DNA from: Vagococcus teuberi
GTDB taxonomy: Bacteria; Bacillota; Bacilli; Lactobacillales; Vagococcaceae
Assembly: GCF_001870205.1 (NCBI RefSeq)
Contig: NZ_CP017267.1
Location: forward strand, 1,600,501-1,664,500
DNA length: 64,000 bases
Direction: 5' to 3'
Each line of letters begins with the position of its first letter. The first letter of the stretch is position 1. The notes beneath the pieces are model-generated. The model searched no databases. It worked only from the letters and a program-made list of their open reading frames with translations, and was not told the DNA's origin. Shown one piece after another: positions 27,168 through 35,882 of the stretch. Position numbers and translations under genes: made by a program.

Positions 27168-27932
27168 TTAAGAGAATACCCAATGTTTTTTACTATAATG
27201 AATGGGTTCTACTTTTACTTTTTCACCATTGACAATGTCTTTTGTGATTTGTTCAAAAGCATTCCTTTTTTCTTTTCCAAACTCTTTTTCTAATAACTCG
27301 TATGCTTGCTTGGTATAAAACCCTCGAGACGATACATTGTGTGCATCTGACGAGAGCATATGTGCTTGATTGTTCTTAATCATTTGTTTAGTGACACGCT
27401 GAATTTTTTTTCCAAATTGGCCGATATAACTGCCATTAGTTATCTGTGTGAGACATCCCATCTCAATGAACGGATCCAAACGTTTAGGCTGCTCTAAAAA
27501 CATATTATTTCGCTCTGGATGAACGATGATTGGCTGATGACCATTGCGACAAAGCTCTGATAACACGTCATGCGAATACTCTGGCACTGTAGAAAAAGGG
27601 AATTCTATCAATAGATAGGTGTCATTTAAATCTGCAAATAATAATTCACCATTTAACATTCGTCGAGATAAATCCGCAGAAATACGTATTTCTTGTCCTT
27701 CAAATAGTGTCAGTGGGATCTTTTGTTCGTCAAGCACTGTCTGTAAATTGGCGACGGATGAGATGATATCATTTTTTTTGTTTAAGTACTTTCCATTATT
27801 ATAGTGAGGCGTACAAAGTATATGAGAAATACCTTCTGACACTGCTGCTCTTGCCATAAATAATGAATCTTCTATTGTCTGAGCGCCGTCATCTATTCCT
27901 GGTAATATATGACAATGTAAATCAACAAACAC
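27168..27932 (-). CDS. wzh: Wzh/CpsB-type protein-tyrosine phosphatase (PHP fold)
   Basis: A 254-residue metal-dependent phosphatase that removes phosphate from the C-terminal tyrosines of the Wze kinase. The PHP signature FVDLHCHILPGIDDGAQ is at residues 2-18, with further ligands in LCTPHYNNG (~39), GQEIRI (~80), PIIVHPERNN (~133) and LSSDAHNV (~193). The start is a GTG behind GAGGAGG. Together with wzd and wze it forms the capsule length-control module. Confidence 0.94.
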   Translation of the reverse strand: MFVDLHCHILPGIDDGAQTIEDSLFMARAAVSEGISHILCTPHYNNGKYLNKKNDIISSVANLQTVLDEQKIPLTLFEGQEIRISADLSRRMLNGELLFADLNDTYLLIEFPFSTVPEYSHDVLSELCRNGHQPIIVHPERNNMFLEQPKRLDPFIEMGCLTQITNGSYIGQFGKKIQRVTKQMIKNNQAHMLSSDAHNVSSRGFYTKQAYELLEKEFGKEKRNAFEQITKDIVNGEKVKVEPIHYSKKHWVFS

Positions 27933-27949
27933 TGTACGTTTCCTCCTCT

Positions 27950-28676
27950 TTAAGTATAATAATAGTCTGTGTAACTTGAATCATTTTCAGAAAAATAAAT
28001 GCATCCCATAATGTTAGCGTCTACTTTTTCTAGTAATTCAATAGTTCGTTTAAGTTGCTTTTTATCAGTGACATTATTTCTAACAACGATTGCGACACCA
28101 TCTAATTCCCCAGCAACTAACTGGACATCTGTAACCGTTGAAGCTGGTGGCATATCAAAAACGACAAAATCATACAGATTTTCTAATACGTTAATGAGTT
28201 TTTTCATTCTCGCACTTGCCAAAAGTTCAGACGGATTCGGTGCTTTAACACCACTTGTTATGACATCTAAATAAGGGATATTACTTTCTTGAACAATTTC
28301 TCCTACTGATAGTTGTTTCACACTTAATATATTGCTTAACCCCATTGTATTATTTAACTCAAACGTCATATGAGCGGTTGGACGTCGCATATCCGCATCA
28401 ACTAATAATGTTTTCATTCCTAATTTAGCAAACATGACAGCTAAATTGGCAGCTGTTGTTGATTTACCTTCACTTGGTGCTGCCGATGTTATAGCTATAC
28501 TTTTTGTACGAACATCAAAATTTTGCATGCATAATATTCGTACGAATGGTTCTAAATTGTTCCGAAATTGGTGAATTAGGTTCTATGACTGTAAAAAGCG
28601 TCGATGGTTTTGACGCTTCTAATTTACTATGTTTTGTTTTGTTCTTTTTTTTTACTTGTTGGCTTCGTTTACTCAT
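27950..28676 (-). pseudogene. wze: Wze/CpsD-type tyrosine kinase, split by a 4-bp duplication
   Basis: The intact gene would start at ATG 28676 (MSKRSQQVKKKNK...) and read through the conserved SPISEQFRTIRTNI. At 28525-28532 the minus strand reads ATGCATGC, shifting the frame and stopping at 28515 after 53 residues. Deleting one ATGC joins TNI to MQNFDVRTKSIAITS and restores a 240-residue protein of normal length. The downstream part keeps Walker A (SEGKSTTAANLA), A' (LLVDADMRRP), Walker B (FVVFDMPP) and the C-terminal tyrosine cluster (YTDYYYT). It could start alone at ATG 28528, giving 192 residues, but with only a weak ribosome site. Either a null mutant, a two-piece protein, or a sequence error. 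Confidence 0.85.
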
Positions 28677-28689
28677 GTCAGTCTCCTTA

Positions 28690-29523
28690 TTATCTTTCCT
28701 CGAGTTGTTCCGTCATTCTCAAGTCTAAATCTAAACCGTCAATTTCTGTGTGTAATGAATTTTCATATACATTACTGACATCAAGAAATAGGTCTTCATT
28801 GACTAATGCGTTTTTTTGTAATTTTCTAATTTCAGACATCTCACGTTCAGCAACAAGTGGTAATACGCCTAAAATTGGTAATCCTAGTGTGTCGGTTACG
28901 AATTCTTCTGAGCGAACAGTTCGATTAAGTAATTCACCTAAAAGTGCAAACATCACACCAACGATTAACCCTAATACTGCTCCAATCGCAATGTTAACCT
29001 TTTTATTTGGTGATACTGCTTTATTATTTGGCGTTGCTTTTGATGCTACCGATATTTTACTTGTCTCGGTCATTTTGACTGCTTCTTCTTGGAAGACTTC
29101 TGAAACTGTGTTGGCAACTGCAGCTGATTCAGTTGGATCGTTAGTCACAGCTTTAATAGAAAATAACTGTGAGTTTTGATTTTGCTCGACTGATACAGCA
29201 CTTGTTAAATAATCTTCTGTAATATTTGCCATGCCAGATTTTTCTAGCTTATCTTTAGCTTTTTCTATGACACTTGGACTTTTTATTAAATCTTTATAAG
29301 TATTAATTAACAACAGATTTGAATTAATTTTATCTGTATTAATATTAGCATCTGCATTCTTTGTTTGTACGATTAATTGTGTTTCCGAACTATATTTAGG
29401 TGTCATGAGAAATAACGTGATTGCTGTTGAAGTTATTATCCCTAATATCATCATGCTTACAATCAACGCCCACTTTTTCTTCAAAAGTTGAAATATCTCA
29501 TCTAAACTAACTGTCTCTTCCAT
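28690..29523 (-). CDS. wzd: Wzd/CpsC-type chain-length regulator and kinase activator
   Basis: About 277 residues with two membrane helices (~28-48 and ~178-200) around an extracytoplasmic Wzz domain, the usual two-pass topology. It activates Wze and controls polymer length and wall attachment. ATG 29523 is preferred: GGAGG lies 7 bases upstream and overlaps the earlier in-frame ATG (29535). The C-terminal cytosolic tail (RKLQKNALVNEDLFLD...) is the expected Wze-interacting region. It is the first gene of the capsule operon, 88 bases after the teichoic acid fusion gene, with no clear terminator between them. Confidence 0.92.
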   Translation of the reverse strand: MEETVSLDEIFQLLKKKWALIVSMMILGIITSTAITLFLMTPKYSSETQLIVQTKNADANINTDKINSNLLLINTYKDLIKSPSVIEKAKDKLEKSGMANITEDYLTSAVSVEQNQNSQLFSIKAVTNDPTESAAVANTVSEVFQEEAVKMTETSKISVASKATPNNKAVSPNKKVNIAIGAVLGLIVGVMFALLGELLNRTVRSEEFVTDTLGLPILGVLPLVAEREMSEIRKLQKNALVNEDLFLDVSNVYENSLHTEIDGLDLDLRMTEQLEER

Positions 29524-29611
29524 TATTTCCTCCATAATAACTATTTTTTATTTTCTATTTATACCTAACTAATAATATATCATAACCTAATTTACATTAA
29601 AAGTTGATTTT

Positions 29612-32600
29612 TTATATCATTATCCTATCATAAAAATCCAACATTGCTTTTTTATTATACTGGACTGGATTAAAAGTTTTAAAATTTTTCTTCTTTTTAA
29701 GTGTAGCTTCTATCGCTTGGAAAACCCCTGTTGCATCATTTGTTTTTGCTAACATTCCGTATTTACCACCATCTAACACGTTGCGACACGCTGGTATATC
29801 TGTCGATACTACTTTCATTTTTAAAGTCAGCGCTTCAAGTAATACGAGTGATTGTCCCTCATATGAAGACGTTAAAATAAATATATCACAATATGACATA
29901 AATATGTATGGTTTATTTAATTGACCTACCATCGTTATGTCATTTTCAAGTGACAGTTCTTTGATTTTTTTCTCTAAATTTCCTCTCTCAGGTCCATCAC
30001 CAATAATATATAAATGACCTTTTTGGTAAGTTTTTCTGTAAAGATGAAAAGCCTCTATCAATAAAGACTGATTTTTTTCTTGAGATAATCTTCCCACTGT
30101 GACAAAAGTTGGTTCATCTGATTTAGGGTAATCAAAAAAGATGCCATCTTTATTCAAGACACCTTTCGTAAAATCAAAGGCTACCATCTCTTTTTTTACC
30201 CACACACGTTTGTTTTGGAGTAAGACTTGATAGTATTCTTGTCCGTCATTTCTCACGATGGATTTTGTCACGGTAATTTCTTTAGGTACTTTAGATAGTA
30301 ATCCCTTTTCACCGAGGACATCCTCAATAGAGGCGTAGATTACCGCTTTTGATTGGGTAAAGATCGCAGAAAATTGTGCATCTTTAACTTCTAATACAAA
30401 TCTCTCATCAAGTTTTTCAACTGTTAATTCAGAATCTTTGACAAAATAATGTTTGCCATCATCTAAAAGAATAGTCATCCAATGTGTGCTCGTATTTTTT
30501 GAAATCAACACAACTTTTACTCCAACTGGTAGAGCTATTTTGATTGCTTCTTCACTCGCTCTATCAGATACCATCATCGGTGCTGTCACTTTTACGAGCT
30601 CGTTGATTGGATGGTTGGCAGCTTTTTCCGTCAGTTTAGCAAGTTGTTTGCGATTAGATGATGAGAACAGCTTGTTTAGCATTTTTTTAGCTACTTGATG
30701 TTTAAATACTGCCACTGAACTCATCTCACGCAAGACGTTTGGTGTTACCCAGCCTAAATCTTCTGATCCATTGGACACTAAAAAGCTCGTTCCTGTATTC
30801 GTGATAACTTTTTTCGTCACCAACACATATAATTCATCAAAGTTAGCTAGAGAACATATTGGTTTAGAATGATCCAACCCAATAGGTGCTGTAAAGAGCT
30901 GTGAGTTTTTACTTACTATCAATTTTGATAAATCATAGACATCTGTCTCTGATTGGATACTGTCTGGCATAATATCAATGTGTGCTGCATTTATCCAACC
31001 AATATAGCAATCTGACTGACTGATTTTCAAATAAGTTTCTTCTTGATAACTAAACTCTCCTAAAACAGTGACTGAACTATCAAGTAATGATTTTGTCGTT
31101 GCTTTTGCATAACGACTATCTGGTCTAGTGTCATAGATTGTGACGTCTTCTTCACCTGTGAGCTGACCTTCTCTAAATAAACGTGTCGTGTAATCAACTT
31201 TTTGCTTAGGTACATCTTGTTCTTTTGATAGGATGTCATTAATATTTAACAAGTTTTCTGAGTAAACAAATTTTGACGCATCAGCATAATGAGATAAGTT
31301 TTCTTTATTAATGTCACTAATCACACTAGATACTGACACTAATTTATCGTAAAAATCATACACACTGATGATTCCTTGAACATTCATTTTGTGGATTTTT
31401 TTGCCATTTACTTCGCGATCCATATCAGCAAGCATGTCACTGTGTAAGTAACACACTTTCTTTTCTGACGTGGTACCTAGAATCGTTTTAGTCCAATACA
31501 AACTATAACCACTAAAATCAATACTCACATCAAAAGCAGTTTTTCCAAGTAGTCTTCTTGCATCTCTTTGATAGATATTAAGTGGAAACTTTTCTTTTTT
31601 AGATTGGTTGACTCCTTTTATGTGATAGTACAAATCTTGATAGCTTTCACTAAAGGTATAAATCGGCTCCCCAAAGTTAAATAAGATAGAGGCTTCTTTG
31701 GGAATACGGTGAATCGAATCAATTTGTTCGAGTGATTTTGGATTATCTAAAAGACACGTTACAGCATATTTTTCATAGTCTACATTAGATAGTAGATTTA
31801 GGAAACTACTGGTAATCCCATTTTTTCTTAACCCACCAGGATAAATGAGCAGTGTCTCTTTGTCTTCTGATTGTCTGACTTCTTTTATTTTCTCAGGAAG
31901 TGGCTGATTGAAAAAGAGATAGTCGACATATCGCTGTGTGACCTGTCCATCTTCATATGGCACATATAATCGTTTGAACCGCTCATAGTTCCAGCGTGTT
32001 TCCTCCATTTTTTTCGGCAATTCTTTTAAAATAGTCATCAACTCATCAAGATTAAATGCCACAGGTCCGGGTAACTCATCGTAATCAAAGTATTTCCCAC
32101 GTTCGTGACTATATAAATCATCATCCCAACAATAGAAGACAATTGGTTTATCAGTCACTAAATAATCAAAAAAGATACTGGAATAATCTGTCACCAAACA
32201 ATCTACCAAAGCAAGTAAAGCATTGGTATCAATCCCATCAGGAATCAGGTACGGTAAGATGCTTTCTTCTTTTTTGGCTTTGTCATAAATAAAAGGATGA
32301 ACTTTGATTAAGATATTGTATGTGTCACCAAATGTTTCTCTTAAAACAGATGTCTCGCTGATGATTTGGCGAAGTTCTTGTTCTGTATAAGCCACTTCAC
32401 CACTTTTACATGTTGGCGTGTATAACAGGATTTTTTTACCCAAATCAAGTGCCACACCTCGCTCATGAAGTGTACGAATGATTGTATCGTGATTGTTATT
32501 AAAGGTTGCATCCATACGAGGGTAGCCACCTTCTAAAATCACACCTTGATAATTATGTCGCAAACGATAACTATCTAAAAACATATTGGTGGTATGTTCA

Positions 32601-33127
32601 TTTGGACTGATTAACACGTCAGCCATAAAAAAGTTACGAACCACATTGCGTGCACCATTTGGATTACCTGGAATGTCAAATCCCATTGTTTTAAGTGGTG
32701 TCCCGTGCCACGTATTAATATATGTTTGCTCATCTTTAATCGTAACAAACGATTGAAAGGTCGCATTGTTTATCAAATACTCTGCTTTTGCTAGCCATTT
32801 CAAATACTCTTCTGAGTTTCGCTCGACAAATAAGACATTACTAAGGTATTTAAACCGCGCCATAAAATAAGTCATCTCGTCAGATGACTGAATACTCCAT
32901 ATATGTGTATACTTTTTCTCTATATCTTGTTTTAATAAGTAATTAAAAATAGCAAACGGTGAATCCGTCAGAGATTTACCATCTCGACTTTCATAAAGGA
33001 TGGTATCTTGTTGCACGGGTTCATTTATATAAAAACGTGTATAAGTCTCAACACGTTTTCCGGTTGGTGACAGTTTAGTTTTTACAAACGGTTGAGCTAG
33101 TCTTTTGACTGGAGATAGTATACTCAT
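29612..33127 (-). CDS. TagF-like glycerophosphotransferase fused to a split GT4 glycosyltransferase with SH3/GW-like insert
   Basis: A 1171-residue protein. Residues ~30-400 form a CDP-glycerol glycerophosphotransferase (TWHGTPLK at 139-146, VTDYSSIFFDY at 312-322). Residues ~424-640 look like the N-terminal lobe of a GT4 enzyme (LLIYPGGLRKNGITSSFLNLL). Residues ~644-1003 hold four repeated SH3/GW-like modules (for example CYIGWINAAHI, EDLGWVTPNVL, HYFVKDSEL, RVWVKKEMV). Residues 1004-1171 are the GT4 C-terminal lobe (FVTVGRLSQEKN, LYIIGDGPERGNLE, SSYEGQSLVLLEA). It probably both extends and glycosylates a glycerol-phosphate polymer, with the repeats binding polymer or wall. No signal peptide; acts at the inner membrane face. 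It overlaps the next TagF-like gene by 4 bases. Confidence 0.88.
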   Translation of the reverse strand: MSILSPVKRLAQPFVKTKLSPTGKRVETYTRFYINEPVQQDTILYESRDGKSLTDSPFAIFNYLLKQDIEKKYTHIWSIQSSDEMTYFMARFKYLSNVLFVERNSEEYLKWLAKAEYLINNATFQSFVTIKDEQTYINTWHGTPLKTMGFDIPGNPNGARNVVRNFFMADVLISPNEHTTNMFLDSYRLRHNYQGVILEGGYPRMDATFNNNHDTIIRTLHERGVALDLGKKILLYTPTCKSGEVAYTEQELRQIISETSVLRETFGDTYNILIKVHPFIYDKAKKEESILPYLIPDGIDTNALLALVDCLVTDYSSIFFDYLVTDKPIVFYCWDDDLYSHERGKYFDYDELPGPVAFNLDELMTILKELPKKMEETRWNYERFKRLYVPYEDGQVTQRYVDYLFFNQPLPEKIKEVRQSEDKETLLIYPGGLRKNGITSSFLNLLSNVDYEKYAVTCLLDNPKSLEQIDSIHRIPKEASILFNFGEPIYTFSESYQDLYYHIKGVNQSKKEKFPLNIYQRDARRLLGKTAFDVSIDFSGYSLYWTKTILGTTSEKKVCYLHSDMLADMDREVNGKKIHKMNVQGIISVYDFYDKLVSVSSVISDINKENLSHYADASKFVYSENLLNINDILSKEQDVPKQKVDYTTRLFREGQLTGEEDVTIYDTRPDSRYAKATTKSLLDSSVTVLGEFSYQEETYLKISQSDCYIGWINAAHIDIMPDSIQSETDVYDLSKLIVSKNSQLFTAPIGLDHSKPICSLANFDELYVLVTKKVITNTGTSFLVSNGSEDLGWVTPNVLREMSSVAVFKHQVAKKMLNKLFSSSNRKQLAKLTEKAANHPINELVKVTAPMMVSDRASEEAIKIALPVGVKVVLISKNTSTHWMTILLDDGKHYFVKDSELTVEKLDERFVLEVKDAQFSAIFTQSKAVIYASIEDVLGEKGLLSKVPKEITVTKSIVRNDGQEYYQVLLQNKRVWVKKEMVAFDFTKGVLNKDGIFFDYPKSDEPTFVTVGRLSQEKNQSLLIEAFHLYRKTYQKGHLYIIGDGPERGNLEKKIKELSLENDITMVGQLNKPYIFMSYCDIFILTSSYEGQSLVLLEALTLKMKVVSTDIPACRNVLDGGKYGMLAKTNDATGVFQAIEATLKKKKNFKTFNPVQYNKKAMLDFYDRIMI

Positions 33128-34299
33128 CGTGTTTCACTCATTTCTTTTTTTATTATCTCTGCGACTGCTTGTGCTGACTTACCAGTTTCATGGTCACAAA
33201 ATGTTTGTTTAAACTCTTCGTATTGTTTATCCACCACAATATCATCTAGTTGCTTTAATTGCTCGATTAAGGCATCAGGTTCTTTAATAATCGGTCCTGG
33301 CAACAATGATTGAATGGGCAGATAAAAGCCGCGAATGTCTTCTTCATATTGGGTTGAATCTGGCATAAAGAACAGCATTGCTCTGTTGGTTAAACTAAAA
33401 TCAAATAGACACGAGGAATAATCTGTAATCAACACATCACTGATTAGCAGCAAATCGCTCATATCATACCCGGTTGAAACGTCAATGACTTGATCAGTTG
33501 GCCAACTTGAAAAATCAAGTGTTTGTGCCACTAAATAGTGCATTCGGACTAACAATACCATCTCATCACTGAACTGTTTCAAAAAATTTGTATAAGGAAA
33601 ATCGATATTAAATTCATAGCCCTCTGATGTCTTGTTATCTGTCTCACGCCAAGTAGGTGCATACAAAACTATTTTCTTATCTGGTGAAATGCCTAGTATA
33701 GCTCTTAAATCATCAGCCTTATCATTATTTTGTTTCAGATTAACTAATTGGTCATTTCTTGGAAATCCTTTTTCGATGATTTTTCCAGAATAGCCAAATG
33801 CTTGTTTAAAATGTGTGGTAGTGTATCGACTTGACGTGGTTAAATAATCCCATCTCTTGCTTTCTGCTAAAAACTCTTTGTCATAACTTTCTTTGGTGTA
33901 ACCAGGTATATTGACCTCTTCTATATCTGCACCAATTCGTTTTAGTGGGGTTCCGTGCCATGTTTGGATATAAGTTGTCTTTTTTGATTTTGTTAACCAT
34001 AATGGTGTTCTCGTATTAATCACCCAAAATTTAGCTCTGGGCATCATAAAAAACCAGTGTAAAGAAAAACGTCGAACATGAGGGACCTTTTTTTCTTTAA
34101 AGGTCTCCTCATATCCAGCTGTCACTCCCCACACTAGTTCAAGTGTTGTATTTTCTTCTTTTAGATAATCGTAAATTGCTTTAGGATTATCACTAAACTG
34201 CTTACCATGAAAGCTTTCAAAGTAGACAATATTTTTTTTCGGCAAATGGCCTAGCATACTAAACCAGATTGAAATCAATTTTTCTATCAATTTTTTCAT
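33124..34299 (-). CDS. CDP-glycerol glycerophosphotransferase (TagF/TarF-like)
   Basis: A 391-residue enzyme that transfers glycerol phosphate from CDP-glycerol to a growing teichoic acid. Family motifs are TYIQTWHGTPLKRIGAD (~130), KGFPRNDQL (~178), KIVLYAPTWRET (~205) and DVLITDYSSCLFDFSL (~290), including the conserved His and Asp needed for catalysis. An N-terminal amphipathic segment (~1-20) may bind the membrane. It lacks the extra glycosyltransferase found in the neighbouring fusion. Whether it primes or polymerises cannot be read from the sequence. Confidence 0.9.
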   Translation of the reverse strand: MKKLIEKLISIWFSMLGHLPKKNIVYFESFHGKQFSDNPKAIYDYLKEENTTLELVWGVTAGYEETFKEKKVPHVRRFSLHWFFMMPRAKFWVINTRTPLWLTKSKKTTYIQTWHGTPLKRIGADIEEVNIPGYTKESYDKEFLAESKRWDYLTTSSRYTTTHFKQAFGYSGKIIEKGFPRNDQLVNLKQNNDKADDLRAILGISPDKKIVLYAPTWRETDNKTSEGYEFNIDFPYTNFLKQFSDEMVLLVRMHYLVAQTLDFSSWPTDQVIDVSTGYDMSDLLLISDVLITDYSSCLFDFSLTNRAMLFFMPDSTQYEEDIRGFYLPIQSLLPGPIIKEPDALIEQLKQLDDIVVDKQYEEFKQTFCDHETGKSAQAVAEIIKKEMSETR

Positions 34300-34312
34300 G
34301 GTAATCTCCCTT

Positions 34313-35128
34313 TTAGATAAAGTCCATAAAGCGTGCTCTAAATTTCATGTGAATGTGTGATCCTAAAATCAATAAGACGCCAACAATTAACCAGAAAAAG
34401 ACAGTTTGTACGCCTTTTTCCCAGAACCAGTGACCGTAAAGCAACGAATCTCTAAACCCATCTATAATATAGTAGATAGGATTCAATTCAAGTAGACGTG
34501 TTACCCAAGCATGTTTCGTTCCTGCAAAAATACGTTGGAATTCCCAAATAGGTCCTGATAGATAGAATAATAAACGTAAAATCGATTGAAGCATGATGTG
34601 GTAATCTCGCACCAACACTGAAATAGTTGAATTCAATATGCCAAAAGCAAACAGAAAGGCAAACATACAGAATAGATAATAAAAATACTGTAACCAATAG
34701 ATATTAGGATAAATTCCAACGGTAAACATGGACACAAATAAAATGAACATCATCCATCGATAACTTTTAAAGTTACTTGCCATATTAACAGTCGGTAAAA
34801 TACTGACTGGGAACTTCATTTTCGAGACCATTCCAATTTGTTTGTAGATACTATTTGATTCTCCTAATATTGAACTATTAATAAAGAACCACGCAATAAT
34901 CCCTACAAGCATCCAAATAATATACGGCACACCATCTATGTCTTTTCTCTTCATTCCCAAACCAAAGACTAAATAATAAATCCCAATCTGAATTGCTGGA
35001 TTTAATACTTGCCACAACAGGCCCAGATAGTGACTTTGATAAGTGGCTTTTTCTTCATATTTCGAAATACGACGAATAATCCCAAAATTTTTAAATTGTT
35101 CCGTAATTACGTTCTTTACGTCATTCAC
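34313..35128 (-). CDS. tagG: Teichoic acid ABC transporter permease TagG
   Basis: A 271-residue ABC-2 type permease with six hydrophobic segments, of the length expected for TagG/TarG. Typical parts are HYLGLLWQVLNPAIQIGIYYLVFG (~32-55), the cytoplasmic loop LGESNSIYKQIGMVSKMKFP (~88) and RDYHIMLQSILRLLFYLSGPIWE. With TagH it flips lipid-linked teichoic acid across the membrane. It lies between tagA and the TagF-like gene; tagH is two genes upstream in the same operon. Confidence 0.94.
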   Translation of the reverse strand: MNDVKNVITEQFKNFGIIRRISKYEEKATYQSHYLGLLWQVLNPAIQIGIYYLVFGLGMKRKDIDGVPYIIWMLVGIIAWFFINSSILGESNSIYKQIGMVSKMKFPVSILPTVNMASNFKSYRWMMFILFVSMFTVGIYPNIYWLQYFYYLFCMFAFLFAFGILNSTISVLVRDYHIMLQSILRLLFYLSGPIWEFQRIFAGTKHAWVTRLLELNPIYYIIDGFRDSLLYGHWFWEKGVQTVFFWLIVGVLLILGSHIHMKFRARFMDFI

Positions 35129-35141
35129 GTTTTAGCTCTCC

Positions 35142-35882
35142 TTACTGTTTACTTTGTTTTAAATGCCACACTAATCCTTTTGTGACAAACAAAGGTACTT
35201 GAAAAATACGGTTAAAGCGTTTCGGGTTACTTACCGAGCGATATAACCACTCTAAATTTGTTTTGATAAATACTTCAGGAGCTCGTTTCACTTCACCACT
35301 ATACACATCAAAACTTCCTCCAACTGTTTGAAAGATAGTTGGATTGAGTTGTGGCATGTAGCGTTGTAACCACTCCTCTTGTTTAGGTGATCCTAATGCA
35401 ACAAATAACACATCGGCATGATGTTGATTAATTATATCAATAATTTCACCACTGCTTTTTTTGTCATAGCCATCTAACCATCCACTCACTCGAATGTTTG
35501 AGTAGTCTTTTTGTATGTTACGTGCGGCTTGTGCGACCACTTTTGGTTTTGCTCCATATAAAAAGATTGATTTTTTATTTTCATGACAAAATTCTAACAC
35601 ACTTGCCATTACGTCAATCCCTGCAACCCGTTCTTTGATACGTCCGTTTGTCCATTGCGACATTTTGACAATACCAATGCCATCAGCAAAGCGATGAGTC
35701 GCATGCTCAATAAATGATTTGACACACTTATTTTTTTCAGATATTAAAATGATTTGCGGGTTGATACTTGCAAGCACCATTTTTTGATGATGGTCAAAAT
35801 ACCAGGATAAATCTTGTTTAATATCTGTCATGGTCAAATAGTCAACAGGCGTATTTAAAATATATTCTACCTTTTTAGTCAT
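35142..35882 (-). CDS. tagA: N-acetylglucosaminyldiphosphoundecaprenol ManNAc transferase TagA
   Basis: A 246-residue WecG/TagA/CpsF family enzyme that adds ManNAc from UDP-ManNAc to lipid-linked GlcNAc, the second linkage-unit step. Visible motifs are LASINPQIILISEKN (~38), the conserved Thr/Asp region HRFADGIGIVKMSQW (~64), FLYGAKPKVV, SGWLDGY and LFVALGSPKQEEWLQRY (~160). It is monotopic, acting at the inner leaflet. It uses UDP-ManNAc, which mnaA at 12336 could supply. Overlaps the TagB-like stop by 4 bases. Confidence 0.93.
   Translation of the reverse strand: MTKKVEYILNTPVDYLTMTDIKQDLSWYFDHHQKMVLASINPQIILISEKNKCVKSFIEHATHRFADGIGIVKMSQWTNGRIKERVAGIDVMASVLEFCHENKKSIFLYGAKPKVVAQAARNIQKDYSNIRVSGWLDGYDKKSSGEIIDIINQHHADVLFVALGSPKQEEWLQRYMPQLNPTIFQTVGGSFDVYSGEVKRAPEVFIKTNLEWLYRSVSNPKRFNRIFQVPLFVTKGLVWHLKQSKQ

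Noticed and set aside
32056-32529. Open frames on both strands inside the teichoic acid fusion gene
   Set aside because: They are frame shadows within a long conserved coding region and have no ribosome sites.
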